The notes under the pieces: generated by a model
The model's database searches: none
What the model saw: the letters and a program-made list of their open reading frames with translations, nothing else
What the model was told of the DNA's origin: nothing
Shown here: positions 9,176-18,545 of the stretch, piece after piece
Layout of the letters: the number at the start of each line of letters is the position of its first letter
Numbering within the stretch: position 1 is the stretch's first letter
From: Indolivaga capnocytophagoides DSM 22835
Lineage (GTDB): Bacteria; Bacteroidota; Bacteroidia; Bacteroidales; Dysgonomonadaceae
Direction of reading: 5' to 3'
Assembly (NCBI RefSeq): GCF_000426485.1
Contig: NZ_AUFL01000012.1
Location: 1 to 64,000, forward strand
DNA: 64,000 nt
Position numbers and translations under genes: made by a program

Positions 9176-11788
9176 TTATCGCTTTCTCCGCTCTCGTCTC
9201 CCTGTCACTTTCTGAGCCTGTTCATTTCCGTTATCCGCAGCTTTCTGATACCAAACCATCGCTTGTATATCGTCTTCCGGAACTCCACGTCCTGCCAGAT
9301 AGCAATTTCCGAGTTCAAACTGAGCCCAATCGTAATTTTCTTTGGCAGCCTGTAGCAACATTTTTGCGCCTTGCTCTTCATCTTTAGTTATTCCATCGCC
9401 ACTCAACAGCATCATACCCGATTCGTATATCGCATATATATTGCCGTTCTGTGCAGCATCCGACAACCAGCGATAAGCCTCAACCATATTTATGGATGTG
9501 CCAGTTCCGTATTTATAACAAAGTCCCAAACGATATTTAGCAGGTACATAATTTTCGGCTGCGGCTAATGTATAATATTTGAAAGCTTCAGTTTCATTAG
9601 CTTCTACACCAAAACCGTATTCATAACATACGCCTATCCCTTCGGACACAACACCCTGATCTGCGGCTTGTTTATAATACTGGAAAGATTTTCCGTAATC
9701 GGGTTCATCTTTTCCTTCAATATTATACAAATAAAAATCGCCGAGCATCAAAGCCGAATAAGGATATCCTTGTTCGTTTGACTTTTCGAACCAATATTTT
9801 GCTTTTTCCAGATCGACTTCTTTCAGACCATAGTAATAATATGTTCCTAACTTATACTGTCCATAGGTATATTCTTTTTCAGCAGCCTGTTGCATATAAC
9901 TGATTGCTTTATCGGCATCAAACTCTATCCCACCGTACTCTTGCTCATAGGCCAAAGCCAACTCTACCAGCCCTGGAGCACTTCCGGCTTCTGCTGCTTT
10001 CCTGAAGCAGTCTAATGCAATCTGTGGATTTTCGGCTATTCCCACAGCATATTTATGGTATCTCCCAACGTGGTATATAGCATCCGGCAAACCGGCATCT
10101 GCTGCTATTTTGTACTGTTCGAGAGCAGCCACATAATCTTCTTTACCAAGTAGTCCGTCTTCATAATATGATGCCAAGCGAGTATTAGCATAAGGGTAAT
10201 TATTATCGGATGCAGCCTTAAACAAATCGAATGCTTTTTGATAATCTTGCTCTACGCCATAGCCTGCGTCATAACAAAATGCCAATTCTACTTTAGCATA
10301 ATTTGATCCTCGGTCTATAGCCTTCGTCAAATAGCTTACGGCTTTACGGGCAGCTTCTTCTGAATCTCCGCCAACACCTACCCTATAATAATTTCCGGCT
10401 AATTCTAAACTGTAAATATGATCCCTATCAGCCCCCCTTTCAAAGTAACCGAGAGCTTTTACATAATCGGATTCGCCTCCGAACTCTCCATTCTGATAAG
10501 CTAATCCCAAACGATAAGGAGCATATTCATTTCCTTTCGAATCAGCTTCTTCAAGTAACTGCTTTGCTTGCTCGATATCTGTATCGAGGATATCCGTTTC
10601 GAGAATAAGGTATGCCTTTTCACTGAGAGCACGCACACTTCCCTGTTTTATAGCTTGTTCGATATATTCCAAGCCTTGCGGGATATCTCTAAGTTTTTCG
10701 TTGTAAAGGTACAGGCATGCGAGTTCGAATGACGATTCTGCATTACAATACAAAGCGGCTTGCTCATGCCAGTATACCGACTTCTCCACTGAAGTATTCT
10801 CGTCATTAGCATAATTGTAATACTGCCCTAAAAAGTTTGCCGCATATACGACATTATGCTCGAAAGCATCCTCCAATAAGGCAATCCCCTCGTTCTTATC
10901 ACTATTAGCTATTCTGCCGTTCAACATATTCATCCCTAACATATATTTACAATAGGGTATATTGAGGTCAACACCTTTTTTCATAGCTTCGAGTGCCTTA
11001 TCGAAATCATCTTCACGTCTCTGATAATAGTCTGCCAGTATATGATATGGCTTACGATATTCTTTTTCCGTTTTTTTGATAAAATCCTCTATATCTTTCA
11101 ATAGCTGTAGATTATCGGCAGCATCATAAAAGTCGATATAAAGCAGCAACAGGTCGGCCGATTCGTATCCTAGTTCCCTCGATTGATTCACCAGTCTTCG
11201 CCCCTCCTCTTTATCAGCGTTTCCGTATTCGGGCAAGCCCAAATAAATTCCGTAACCATAATCGCCAAGGGAAGCCGGATCTTTCGCTTCAACCCCCTTA
11301 ACAAGATATTCCATCTTTTTGGACAGATCACGGTATTCTTTCCGTGCCGAACCATACAAATCGGCTTGCTCGCAATATCCACGAGTATGCCCCGATTTTA
11401 TAAATGCTTCATTTAGATTACAATTTACCTCAAACCAACATTTATAGTCCTGATCTTCGAAATCCATAGAGACATACTTATTCCAGTTGCGGCTGTATAT
11501 CTGCCTGTAAAGCTCTTTGATATCTTCAGTCAATATCTTTTCAGACAGAGCAGTTTCACATATAGCTAACGCTTCTACCCATCTGCTTTTGTCTTCGTAG
11601 TTATCTCCTGCTATCAGGACATTTGCTCTTTCATGTAATAAAGAAACGATATCGCCCGAAGCAAATTCTGCTAAATAACCGTTGTAGGTTTCGGCGAAAG
11701 TTCCAACCATTGTAAATGAGTGTGATTCTTTATTATCTTGAAGTTTATTTATCTCTTTTTTGCGCTTAAACAAATCAAATATTCCCAT
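9176..11788 (-). CDS. Very long Sel1-repeat (TPR-like) protein
   Basis: This protein of about 870 aa is built almost entirely from Sel1-like repeats of about 36 residues, with the recurrent pattern A-x2-LG-x2-Y-x2-G-x8-A-x2-Y-x2-AA. No signal peptide is seen; it starts MGIFDLFKRKK, and the basic C-terminus is RRERRKR. Sel1 repeats are protein-protein interaction scaffolds. I chose the ATG at 11788 (MGIFDLF) rather than the one four codons upstream because MGxFDxF-type starts are common. It follows ung by 38 bases and precedes a 52-aa ORF and an HSP90, suggesting a scaffold-chaperone operon. Confidence 0.85.
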   Translation of the reverse strand: MGIFDLFKRKKEINKLQDNKESHSFTMVGTFAETYNGYLAEFASGDIVSLLHERANVLIAGDNYEDKSRWVEALAICETALSEKILTEDIKELYRQIYSRNWNKYVSMDFEDQDYKCWFEVNCNLNEAFIKSGHTRGYCEQADLYGSARKEYRDLSKKMEYLVKGVEAKDPASLGDYGYGIYLGLPEYGNADKEEGRRLVNQSRELGYESADLLLLYIDFYDAADNLQLLKDIEDFIKKTEKEYRKPYHILADYYQRREDDFDKALEAMKKGVDLNIPYCKYMLGMNMLNGRIANSDKNEGIALLEDAFEHNVVYAANFLGQYYNYANDENTSVEKSVYWHEQAALYCNAESSFELACLYLYNEKLRDIPQGLEYIEQAIKQGSVRALSEKAYLILETDILDTDIEQAKQLLEEADSKGNEYAPYRLGLAYQNGEFGGESDYVKALGYFERGADRDHIYSLELAGNYYRVGVGGDSEEAARKAVSYLTKAIDRGSNYAKVELAFCYDAGYGVEQDYQKAFDLFKAASDNNYPYANTRLASYYEDGLLGKEDYVAALEQYKIAADAGLPDAIYHVGRYHKYAVGIAENPQIALDCFRKAAEAGSAPGLVELALAYEQEYGGIEFDADKAISYMQQAAEKEYTYGQYKLGTYYYYGLKEVDLEKAKYWFEKSNEQGYPYSALMLGDFYLYNIEGKDEPDYGKSFQYYKQAADQGVVSEGIGVCYEYGFGVEANETEAFKYYTLAAAENYVPAKYRLGLCYKYGTGTSINMVEAYRWLSDAAQNGNIYAIYESGMMLLSGDGITKDEEQGAKMLLQAAKENYDWAQFELGNCYLAGRGVPEDDIQAMVWYQKAADNGNEQAQKVTGRRERRKR

Positions 11789-11800
11789 ATTATACATTTA

Positions 11801-11814
11801 AAGGTCTCAGACCC
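11801..11814. repeat. AAGGTCTSAGACCTT palindrome copy
   Basis: AAGGTCTCAGACCC lies 12 bases upstream of the Sel1 protein start, between it and the ung stop. No body sequence of the longer element is evident here. Confidence 0.5.
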
Positions 11815-11826
11815 ATTCGTTATTTA

Positions 11827-12489
11827 TTACCATTGTATCGGAGACTGCCCTTTGGAAATCAGATATTCATTTGCTTTACTGAAATGCTTGTTTCCAAAAA
11901 ATCCTCTATGCGCCGATAATGGAGAAGGATGCACAGATGTCAATACCATATGTTTGTGTGAATCTATAAAAGATGCTTTTTTCTGAGCATACGATCCCCA
12001 TAGCATGAATACAATATTAGAACGTTCATTTGCCAGTTTTCGTATAGCGGCATCAGTAAAATTTTCCCATCCTTTATTTTGATGTGATCCCGCCAAATGA
12101 GCTTGTACCGTTAGAGTTGCATTGAGCAAGAGCACCCCTTGATCTGCCCATCGGGTAAGATTTCCGGATGAAGGTACGGATATATTGAGATCGTCGTTTA
12201 TCTCTTTAAAGATATTTATGAGTGACGGAGGAAATTTCACCCCGTCATTTACTGAAAACGATAACCCGTGCGCCTGCCCGTCATTATGATATGGATCCTG
12301 CCCTAGTATTACCACTTTAACTTTATCGAAAGGGGTATGATCAAAAGCATTAAATATCAATTTTGCAGGAGGAAATACCTGTCGAGACAAATACTCACTT
12401 CGTACGAAATCGGTTAGTTTTATAAAATAATCTTTTTCAAATTCTTCACTTAAATGTTCATGCCACGATGGCTCTATTTTTACATTCAT
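11827..12489 (-). CDS. ung: Uracil-DNA glycosylase (family 1)
   Basis: Ung removes uracil from DNA and starts base-excision repair. The 220-aa protein has the water-activating loop GQDPYH with Asp65, the FxxGLxF-type uracil pocket (GLSFSV, 75-80) and the Leu-intercalation loop HPSPLSAHRG with His187. Length and motif order are as in E. coli Ung. It is the first gene of a minus-strand run that continues with the Sel1-repeat protein 38 bases later. A TATCTTTG box lies 32 bases upstream. Confidence 0.96.
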   Translation of the reverse strand: MNVKIEPSWHEHLSEEFEKDYFIKLTDFVRSEYLSRQVFPPAKLIFNAFDHTPFDKVKVVILGQDPYHNDGQAHGLSFSVNDGVKFPPSLINIFKEINDDLNISVPSSGNLTRWADQGVLLLNATLTVQAHLAGSHQNKGWENFTDAAIRKLANERSNIVFMLWGSYAQKKASFIDSHKHMVLTSVHPSPLSAHRGFFGNKHFSKANEYLISKGQSPIQW

Positions 12490-12520
12490 GCAGGTTTCTT
12501 TTCTGTGTTATCCTTACGAA

Positions 12521-12550
12521 CAAAGATATAAATTATAAAGAAAAGGCAAA
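12521..12550 (-). promoter_or_regulatory. Putative promoter upstream of ung
   Basis: Minus-strand TATCTTTG (plus 12521-12528), with TTTG (12547-12550) after an 18-base spacer, matches the Bacteroidota promoter pattern. Beyond it, 12551-12957 is AT-rich and I see no gene. Confidence 0.55.
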
Positions 12551-12957
12551 TCAAAAAAAGAAGTAACTGTTTAAATTTTCCCAAAATAAGTTCCCTTCAA
12601 ACAAAAACTTACTAACGAGCATATCTTTTTCAACTTTTTTTAAAATATAATATACCTCATATGAACATTTTACAACCAATTATATTATTTTAAGAAATAG
12701 GGATTTTTCACACAAAATTTACAAAATATCTTATATTGATTCGGAACAATATAAGATTACTTAATAAAACCACTCATGATAACAAACTCATTTATTTATT
12801 TTCAGGAGGGATTATATATTCCTTTTAATTTCGGGTAAACAGAAATAAGCTCTATAGTCATTATTTCTATTATATAAAATGAATTCATTCTATAATGGAC
12901 TCAAGCGGAATTATATCAAAACAATATTTTTATGTACCTGTACTCAAGGAATCATCG

Positions 12958-12985
12958 CAGTAGGGTGTCGGGAGACACTCTGCTG
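12958..12985 (+). promoter_or_regulatory. Stable hairpin in the leader of the next gene
   Basis: CAGTAGGGTGTC and GACACTCTGCTG form a 12-bp stem (two G-U pairs) around a GGGA tetraloop, followed by TATTTTATTG. It lies 41 bases before the start of the secreted protein at 13027. It may be a terminator, an attenuator or an mRNA stabiliser. Confidence 0.5.
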
Positions 12986-13026
12986 TATTTTATTGCTTTA
13001 ACATAAACCATTAAAACATTTTATAT

Positions 13027-13701
13027 ATGAAAACACTTACAGCAATATTCTTATCCAGCCTCCCGTTTCTCTTATATTCTCAAGTCGGGATAAATACCGA
13101 ACAGCCTACCTCTATGCTCGATATCAATGGAGATCTCAGAATCAGAAGTGTACCGGTCAACAATACCCAAACCAATATATTGGTTATAGAAAGTGACGGG
13201 AAAGTTTCTCAAAACCAGACATTAGGTTTACAGACCCGGAAAACTTTCATAAGAGCTACCGGCAGCACAAGTATGTCTCTGATAAATTTGACAATTCTAC
13301 AGGGATGGTATCAAATAGGCTTTAACACCTCTGCTTTTGATGAAAACAGCGAATACAGTACAACAACCTATCTATATACAGCCAAGCAAGACGGAATATA
13401 CGATATTTATGTACAGGCTAAAACCGAATCTCTTGTATCTGCCGCAGAATTCGGAGTTGGTATTTTCAAGCGAAATGTTGGAGAGACTACTTATACGCTC
13501 ATGGCGGAAGAAACATTTCTCAGTGTAAACATCAATTTAGGGGTAACCAGTATAGATGTTTCTCCTCCAATCAGAAGCACCCGTACTCTTTTAAAACTAA
13601 AACAAGGGGATGCTATCACCTTTGCCGTCAAAGTTCCTCTGCTTTCATTAAAACTCGTGGGTGGCACATCTTCATTTTTCTCTATATATCAGGTCAAATA
13701 A
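13027..13701 (+). CDS. Secreted 'GINT'-motif protein with C1q-like C-terminal domain
   Basis: This 224-aa protein has a signal peptide (about 1-19) followed at once by QVGINTEQPTSMLDINGDLRI. That short module, VGIxTxxPxxxLdi(n)G, opens many Bacteroidota surface and tail-fibre-like proteins. The C-terminal part of about 150 aa has alternating aromatic and beta-strand residues (TAKQDGIYDIYV, LKLKQGDAITF, FFSIYQV) resembling a C1q/TNF-like jelly roll; this is pattern recognition, not a search result. Related proteins occur at 44130-46495. It is monocistronic, between ung and tRNA-Arg. Function is unknown; an exported structural or adhesive role is possible. Confidence 0.8.
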   Translation: MKTLTAIFLSSLPFLLYSQVGINTEQPTSMLDINGDLRIRSVPVNNTQTNILVIESDGKVSQNQTLGLQTRKTFIRATGSTSMSLINLTILQGWYQIGFNTSAFDENSEYSTTTYLYTAKQDGIYDIYVQAKTESLVSAAEFGVGIFKRNVGETTYTLMAEETFLSVNINLGVTSIDVSPPIRSTRTLLKLKQGDAITFAVKVPLLSLKLVGGTSSFFSIYQVK

Positions 13702-13846
13702 GGTTATTTGGATCGGATCTCCGGAAACCGGACTATGATTAATAAACTAAACTATGCATTTATCAAGAAAAGACAACTCAAAAAGATAAGAAATGAAAAT
13801 GATTAATAAATATTTTATACATTTGCACCACAAATCGGAAAAAGCA

Positions 13847-13918
13847 GGTCCCGTAGTTTAATGGATAAAACGTAGGATTCCGGTTCCTATGATGGGGGTT
13901 CGATTCCCTTCGGGATCA
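13847..13918 (+). tRNA. tRNA-Arg (anticodon CCG)
   Basis: A complete 72-nt cloverleaf is visible. The acceptor stem is GGTCCCG with CGGGATC, the D-arm AGTTTAATGGATAAAACG, the anticodon stem TAGGA/TCCTA around loop TTCCGGT (anticodon CCG at 13880-13882), and the T-arm contains GGTTCGATTCC. The discriminator base is A and CCA is not encoded. A TACATTTG promoter-like box lies at 13818-13825. Confidence 0.95.
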
Positions 13919-13929
13919 CATAAACATAG

Positions 13930-13967
13930 AAATCCAATTATAAATCAATAGTTTATAATTGGATTTT
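13930..13967 (+). terminator. Terminator after tRNA-Arg
   Basis: AAATCCAATTATAAA pairs with TTTATAATTGGATTT around a 7-base loop, followed by a T run. It lies 12 bases downstream of the tRNA. Confidence 0.8.
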
Positions 13968-14130
13968 TTATATCATCATTTTATTTTTCTTTAAAAAAAT
14001 CTACGTTAAAGACAGTCGTATTAGTATAGCAAATTTTAATTTCTAGTCTTATTTTTCTATCGCCTTTATATTCCCTATATTTGGACTAAATAAAATATTT
14101 CAATAGGAAAAAAACTATCTTAATGCTATC

Positions 14131-14229
14131 ATGGGTAAAGAGTATATTCTAGAATCAATGTCTCAGGAAGAAGACGGTACACTTGAAATCATTAAGTACT
14201 ATTCAGAATTAGATATTTCATATTGGTAG
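14131..14229 (+). CDS. Doubtful 32-aa ORF
   Basis: ATG at 14131 opens a short acidic frame (MGKEYILESMSQEEDG...) ending in TAG at 14227-14229. It lies alone between tRNA-Arg and the metallophosphoesterase. The composition is protein-like, but the frame is too short to be convincing; it may be a remnant. The rest of 13968-14361 shows no feature. Confidence 0.2.
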   Translation: MGKEYILESMSQEEDGTLEIIKYYSELDISYW

Positions 14230-14361
14230 GCTAATCCTTTTTAACAGATATTATTCACCTCATATACCAGAATAGATAGTGATAATTAAGCATGAAAACG
14301 AATAGAACTAAACAGCTTAATCTTAAAACGGACTTAGTTTAATTGATCATTTTAGAGCCTT

Positions 14362-14973
14362 ATGAAAAAAATAAATGATATTTCATCTAAAATATTTTTC
14401 ACATCCGATCAGCATTTCGGTCACGACGGAATTATAAAGTTTGCAAACCGACCCCATAATGATGTAGAGAAAATGGATGAAGATATCATAAATAGATGGA
14501 ATAATACAGTGCCTTCAGATGGTCTGACTTTTGTTTTGGGCGACATCGGTTTTTGCAGTAAAAATCAAATTATCGACATATATTCTCAATTAAACGGAAG
14601 AAAAATACTAATAAGAGGAAATCACGACAGTAATTATCCTGACAGTGTATTATCCTCTATCTTCGATGAAATATACGATCTTCTGTATATAAGAATACAA
14701 GATGACGAAACTATGAAGTACATGTATATAGTCTTATGTCATTATCCGATGTTTGATTGGCAGGGATCTTTCAAAGGGGCATGGCAATTATTCGGACATA
14801 TACATACCAGAGAGCTTTCTGAATTTGAAACACTTAAAACAAAGTTGTTTGCTTCTCAATATGACGTGGGTGTTGATAATAATAATTTTGAACCTGTTCC
14901 TTTTAAATCATTAAAGGAGATCATGATTCGTCAATCAAACATTTCCTCGTTTAAAAAGACTAATTATTATTAA
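14362..14973 (+). CDS. Calcineurin-like metallophosphoesterase
   Basis: This 203-aa protein has all five metal-binding motifs in order: SDQHFGH (DxH), LGDIGF (GDxx), RGNHDS (GNHD), CHYPM (histidine) and FGHIHTR (GHxH). It is a cytoplasmic enzyme with no signal peptide. Relatives of this short type hydrolyse phosphodiesters or are annotated as phage and bacterial phosphoesterases of unknown substrate. It is transcribed alone and ends near the convergent thioesterase gene. Family assignment is firm, substrate unknown. Confidence 0.9.
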   Translation: MKKINDISSKIFFTSDQHFGHDGIIKFANRPHNDVEKMDEDIINRWNNTVPSDGLTFVLGDIGFCSKNQIIDIYSQLNGRKILIRGNHDSNYPDSVLSSIFDEIYDLLYIRIQDDETMKYMYIVLCHYPMFDWQGSFKGAWQLFGHIHTRELSEFETLKTKLFASQYDVGVDNNNFEPVPFKSLKEIMIRQSNISSFKKTNYY

Positions 14974-15030
14974 CTAAACATTCTTCGCAGGCATATACTG
15001 AGTCAGAACATTGGGTAGATTAAATACTTA

Positions 15031-15465
15031 CTATTTTTTCTTCACCAAATCCTTACCTTCATATTGGCAGATGGCTTTTATCCACACATCGGGTAACGGT
15101 TTTGACTTGTGCAATGCAAGATCATAAGTAACCATTACCGAACGACAGAAACATTTTACTTCCTGCGTATCGATATCTATCACCTGCTGAGCTAGTTCAA
15201 AACTTTTCGTTCCGATGCTCGTAATAGCTGTTTGTACAGCAATATGATCCGTACCGAAAATCTGAGATATAAAATTAACATTGATCTGAACAACTACAAT
15301 AGCCTCTTTTTCCCAATCGACATCAGGACATACAGTTTCGACATAGTTCGTTTTTCCTAAATCATAGAATGTAAAATAAACGGCATTATTTATATGTCCG
15401 AACCGATCGAGATCATTCGTCCTCAGTTGAAGAGGAATTGTATGTTTAAATGAGATATCATCCAT
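15031..15465 (-). CDS. Acyl-CoA thioesterase, hotdog fold
   Basis: This 144-aa protein resembles the 4-hydroxybenzoyl-CoA thioesterase/YbgC group. The diagnostic segment is NDLDRFGHINNAVYFTFYD near residues 17-35, with the catalytic Asp and the GHxNN motif. It would hydrolyse acyl-CoA thioesters in the cytoplasm. The lysine-rich C-terminus (KKK) is ordinary. A TAACTTTG box at plus 15485-15492 (minus strand) is a likely promoter. Substrate is not predictable from sequence. Confidence 0.88.
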   Translation of the reverse strand: MDDISFKHTIPLQLRTNDLDRFGHINNAVYFTFYDLGKTNYVETVCPDVDWEKEAIVVVQINVNFISQIFGTDHIAVQTAITSIGTKSFELAQQVIDIDTQEVKCFCRSVMVTYDLALHKSKPLPDVWIKAICQYEGKDLVKKK

Positions 15466-15645
15466 TTTGGCTTATTGTTTTTCGCAAAGTTATAATATCT
15501 CCCGCACTTAAGGTCTCCGACAGGTACATTAATTTACCAAAATGATGTATATATATGCAATAAATCCGGAGAGAGGTAAAAGAGTATGCACTACTCCCTA
15601 TCCTCTTTCCGGACTTATCATTTATTTATTCTCAGTTCCACTTAT

Positions 15646-16854
15646 TTATCTGAATTTAGTTCGTTTAAACCAAGTCTCAAACATCGAGAAACCAACAGTT
15701 ACACCAACATAAGACTCACGGATATACCCCTTAGGTGCGGATAATGAGTTTCCGTATTCGAGGCTCATATTTAATAGTCCGGCTCCTTTCAGCGGCCAGC
15801 TGTATCCTGCCGAAACGGTATAATTGTATACATCGTTTTCTCTGACTTGTAGATACGATTTAGCTAATGAAACTCCAAACTGATATTGACTTTGAGAGCG
15901 ATAATGATGTATGTCCTTGTCGGGAGTATAACTCATCCCTGCTTTAATCCTATGATAATCGGTAATCTTAATACTACTTGCTCCCGAAGCCAAACCTTTT
16001 AGCTTCTGATACTCATAGTCCATAGCTAAAACGATATTCTTTTTCGACCATGACAGTCCGGCACTAAAGGTTTCAGGGATAAACTGGGAAGAAGACCTGC
16101 TATCTTCGGAGTCCAGCTCGGTATTACTGCTGTTATATATCACAGTCGAATTTTCCATCATAAGCTTTTGCTTGTACCCATAGGTAAGACCTGCAACCCA
16201 GGGACCATTGTGATACTGGAGTCCGAATGTATTATAAAGCTGCGACGTACGCGACGATTTCTCGAAGAGATAATCCGTTTGATTTTCGGTTTGCTTTATA
16301 TTTCCGGATATATACATCGAGTTGATACCCAGTGACAGATATTTATTTAACAGAAAAGCATTAGACCAATATATACTGTACAGACCGCCATCGCCTTCGA
16401 TATAAACAGATTTGGTTTCGGTAGATCCTTCAATATCTACGTCTGACTCAATCTGGTATCCGACATTAGAGAAAGGTTTTGTTCCGAAAGCCATCGCCCA
16501 ACGGTGTGATACTTTAAAACCGAAAGCCAGACGGCGGAAATTTGCATTGAATGTATTCTCTCTTTTTGATCCTGATGCAAAATAAGACTGCTTGGCCGTA
16601 GCACTTATATCAAAAACAAACTTAAGACTGTCTAAAGCTGTCAATCCCGAAGGATTTGTTGTATTCAGCAAGTCATAGTCCCTCATACCGGCTCCTACTC
16701 CTCCCATGCCGGCGGTGCGTCCGTAATCACGGGTTTCGAGCTCTCCCAGCCCCAACATCGAATAAGGAGAATATGATGTTTGCGAATATAAATTATACAC
16801 CGAAAATAAGATCATGCATATATACGATATGCTGCGTTTGTTATAGATCATCAT
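15646..16854 (-). CDS. Outer-membrane beta-barrel protein
   Basis: This 402-aa protein has a signal peptide (about 1-25, ending in LYSQTSYSPYS). A glycine-rich N-terminal segment (MLGLGELETRDYGRTAGMGG) recalls FadL/UPF0164-type porins. Many alternating beta strands follow, and the chain ends in an aromatic-rich strand (FETWFKRTKFR). The start overlaps the end of the upstream DUF4270 gene by 14 bases, so the two are translationally coupled. Met2 is an equally good start. The cargo is unknown. Confidence 0.8.
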   Translation of the reverse strand: MMIYNKRSISYICMILFSVYNLYSQTSYSPYSMLGLGELETRDYGRTAGMGGVGAGMRDYDLLNTTNPSGLTALDSLKFVFDISATAKQSYFASGSKRENTFNANFRRLAFGFKVSHRWAMAFGTKPFSNVGYQIESDVDIEGSTETKSVYIEGDGGLYSIYWSNAFLLNKYLSLGINSMYISGNIKQTENQTDYLFEKSSRTSQLYNTFGLQYHNGPWVAGLTYGYKQKLMMENSTVIYNSSNTELDSEDSRSSSQFIPETFSAGLSWSKKNIVLAMDYEYQKLKGLASGASSIKITDYHRIKAGMSYTPDKDIHHYRSQSQYQFGVSLAKSYLQVRENDVYNYTVSAGYSWPLKGAGLLNMSLEYGNSLSAPKGYIRESYVGVTVGFSMFETWFKRTKFR

Positions 16855-18181
16855 TCACTACAAAATATATAAGTAATTTAATCTGTCTGTCTGTATTCTT
16901 CGAATCTCCGATTACCAGACTTTTAAATGTCCCGGAAGCATCGTCATCCGAAAGGTCGAGTTGCAGCATCGTTTTATTTACGCCTATTGCCCCCAGTTCA
17001 TTGGTTATATAGGATGATATATCAAACGCATAGTAAGTCCCATTTTCATAAATAGGATTCTGAGTAAGCGACCCCGACTGTACGGCTGTTTTATCGCTGT
17101 CGACATATATATCCAGTGCTTTTCCGTTTTCATCCAGATAATTCAAGACCAAACTCTTGGGCAAAGGAATAAACGTGCTATACGAATTTTTGGCAGGATA
17201 TATATATAAATAGGCACTTGCGATATTAACGAATTTACCGATTTGGAGTAAGTTGTTGATATGAGGAAAATTCATTTTTATATACAGGCTGTTTATACCT
17301 TGTATATATGCTTTGTTATCAGTCTCGGTAGATACAATCGAACGATTTTTATATGTTAAAGGCGCAAGTTTTGTAGCTGATCGGTCGTTGTTGACATGCG
17401 AAAAAGCAGTTGTGGTTACCGGTGCTATATCCAGCGTTTTCTCAGTAGGCCCAACTCCGTAAGTATGATAATACAAACGAATGACAGGAGAAGAAGTGCT
17501 TACTGCAAAACCGCTGACAGTTGCATCATCCGTTTTTCCGGGAGATATCTTAAACCCTTTGAAGTATTGCTGAAATTTGGTAGTGGAATCCAGCGTATCA
17601 GACTGTGCCTTCATCATCCGTATAAGTTCTTCTCCGAAAGCATCGGGGAGACGCATCTCAAATATCGAATCATTCTCCCAATTGCTGTTCGGACGATAAA
17701 AAGTATGAGAAGCGAAGGCTGTTTCTTCAGCACTGAACGATGATGTAGTGTACAACTTGCTGTTGTTTTCATCAAGTTCGAGTTTTTCTTTCAGCTTATA
17801 AAGATTAATTGTCTGAACTTTTGTAGTATCTCCATAGTGAACATTATCATAACTCATCCGAAGTGTGATAGAATCGAGTTTAACCTTGAGTGTTGCCTGA
17901 GACCCAAATTCAGAAGAACTATAAGAAGGGGTCTCAAAAGACACATATCCATCCGACTCGATAATACCGAAATCCGAAGATTCGTAACGCCCTACAAAAA
18001 TTTTACCCAGCCCCGAAGTTGTAGTCGAGTCATCAAGCTGTGTATACAATTGTACCGTACACGTATCTATCAGTATATTCCGCGCATCGGATGAAACCAG
18101 ATTGTCGCCAATGTTAAAACCATCGCTTACGCATGAGGTCAGTAGACCCGTAAACGTCAATAGGTAAAAGAAGTATTTCAT
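16841..18181 (-). CDS. DUF4270 family lipoprotein
   Basis: From ATG at 18181 the protein begins MKYFFYLLTFTGLLTSC, a lipoprotein signal with Cys at position 17. An in-frame ATG 144 bases upstream would bury this signal, so I prefer the downstream start. The mature protein of about 430 aa has the DUF4270 pattern: IGDNLV, a strand-rich body and repeated SxFGxIESDGYVSFETPSY-like segments. It is probably surface or periplasmic and forms a two-gene operon with the beta-barrel protein downstream. Function of DUF4270 is not established. Confidence 0.85.
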   Translation of the reverse strand: MKYFFYLLTFTGLLTSCVSDGFNIGDNLVSSDARNILIDTCTVQLYTQLDDSTTTSGLGKIFVGRYESSDFGIIESDGYVSFETPSYSSSEFGSQATLKVKLDSITLRMSYDNVHYGDTTKVQTINLYKLKEKLELDENNSKLYTTSSFSAEETAFASHTFYRPNSNWENDSIFEMRLPDAFGEELIRMMKAQSDTLDSTTKFQQYFKGFKISPGKTDDATVSGFAVSTSSPVIRLYYHTYGVGPTEKTLDIAPVTTTAFSHVNNDRSATKLAPLTYKNRSIVSTETDNKAYIQGINSLYIKMNFPHINNLLQIGKFVNIASAYLYIYPAKNSYSTFIPLPKSLVLNYLDENGKALDIYVDSDKTAVQSGSLTQNPIYENGTYYAFDISSYITNELGAIGVNKTMLQLDLSDDDASGTFKSLVIGDSKNTDRQIKLLIYFVVNDDL

Positions 18182-18545
18182 CGAGTCCGTTTTTAGTTTA
18201 AAGAGGAACAATCGCACGCCTAAAGTCACAATTGACCGTTGCAAAGAAATAAATAGGCACTCCATTATGAAAATTGAATATATAAGCAGCCCAATTCTAT
18301 CTATCGAATACCGATAATACTCCATAAACGGGCAGAATTATTATTACACCGCCAAAATATCAGGTTACAGACATAAATGTCCCGTTCATAGATTTTAGAA
18401 CCCTGCTAACAGATATTTTTTTTACAAGCAAATCTGTCTATATACATTTGTGAGCCTGCATAGAAGCCATAAATCTCGGTTATCGGTTGCAGTGACCTGA
18501 AAGGGACTAACAAGGATTGTATACTATAAATAAATTACTGAAATT
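18182..18545. promoter_or_regulatory. Divergent promoter region
   Basis: This 364-base gap separates the divergent DUF4270 and kelch genes. On the plus strand TACATTTG at 18443-18450 is a -7-like box about 95 bases before the kelch start. Nothing else is recognised. Confidence 0.4.
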
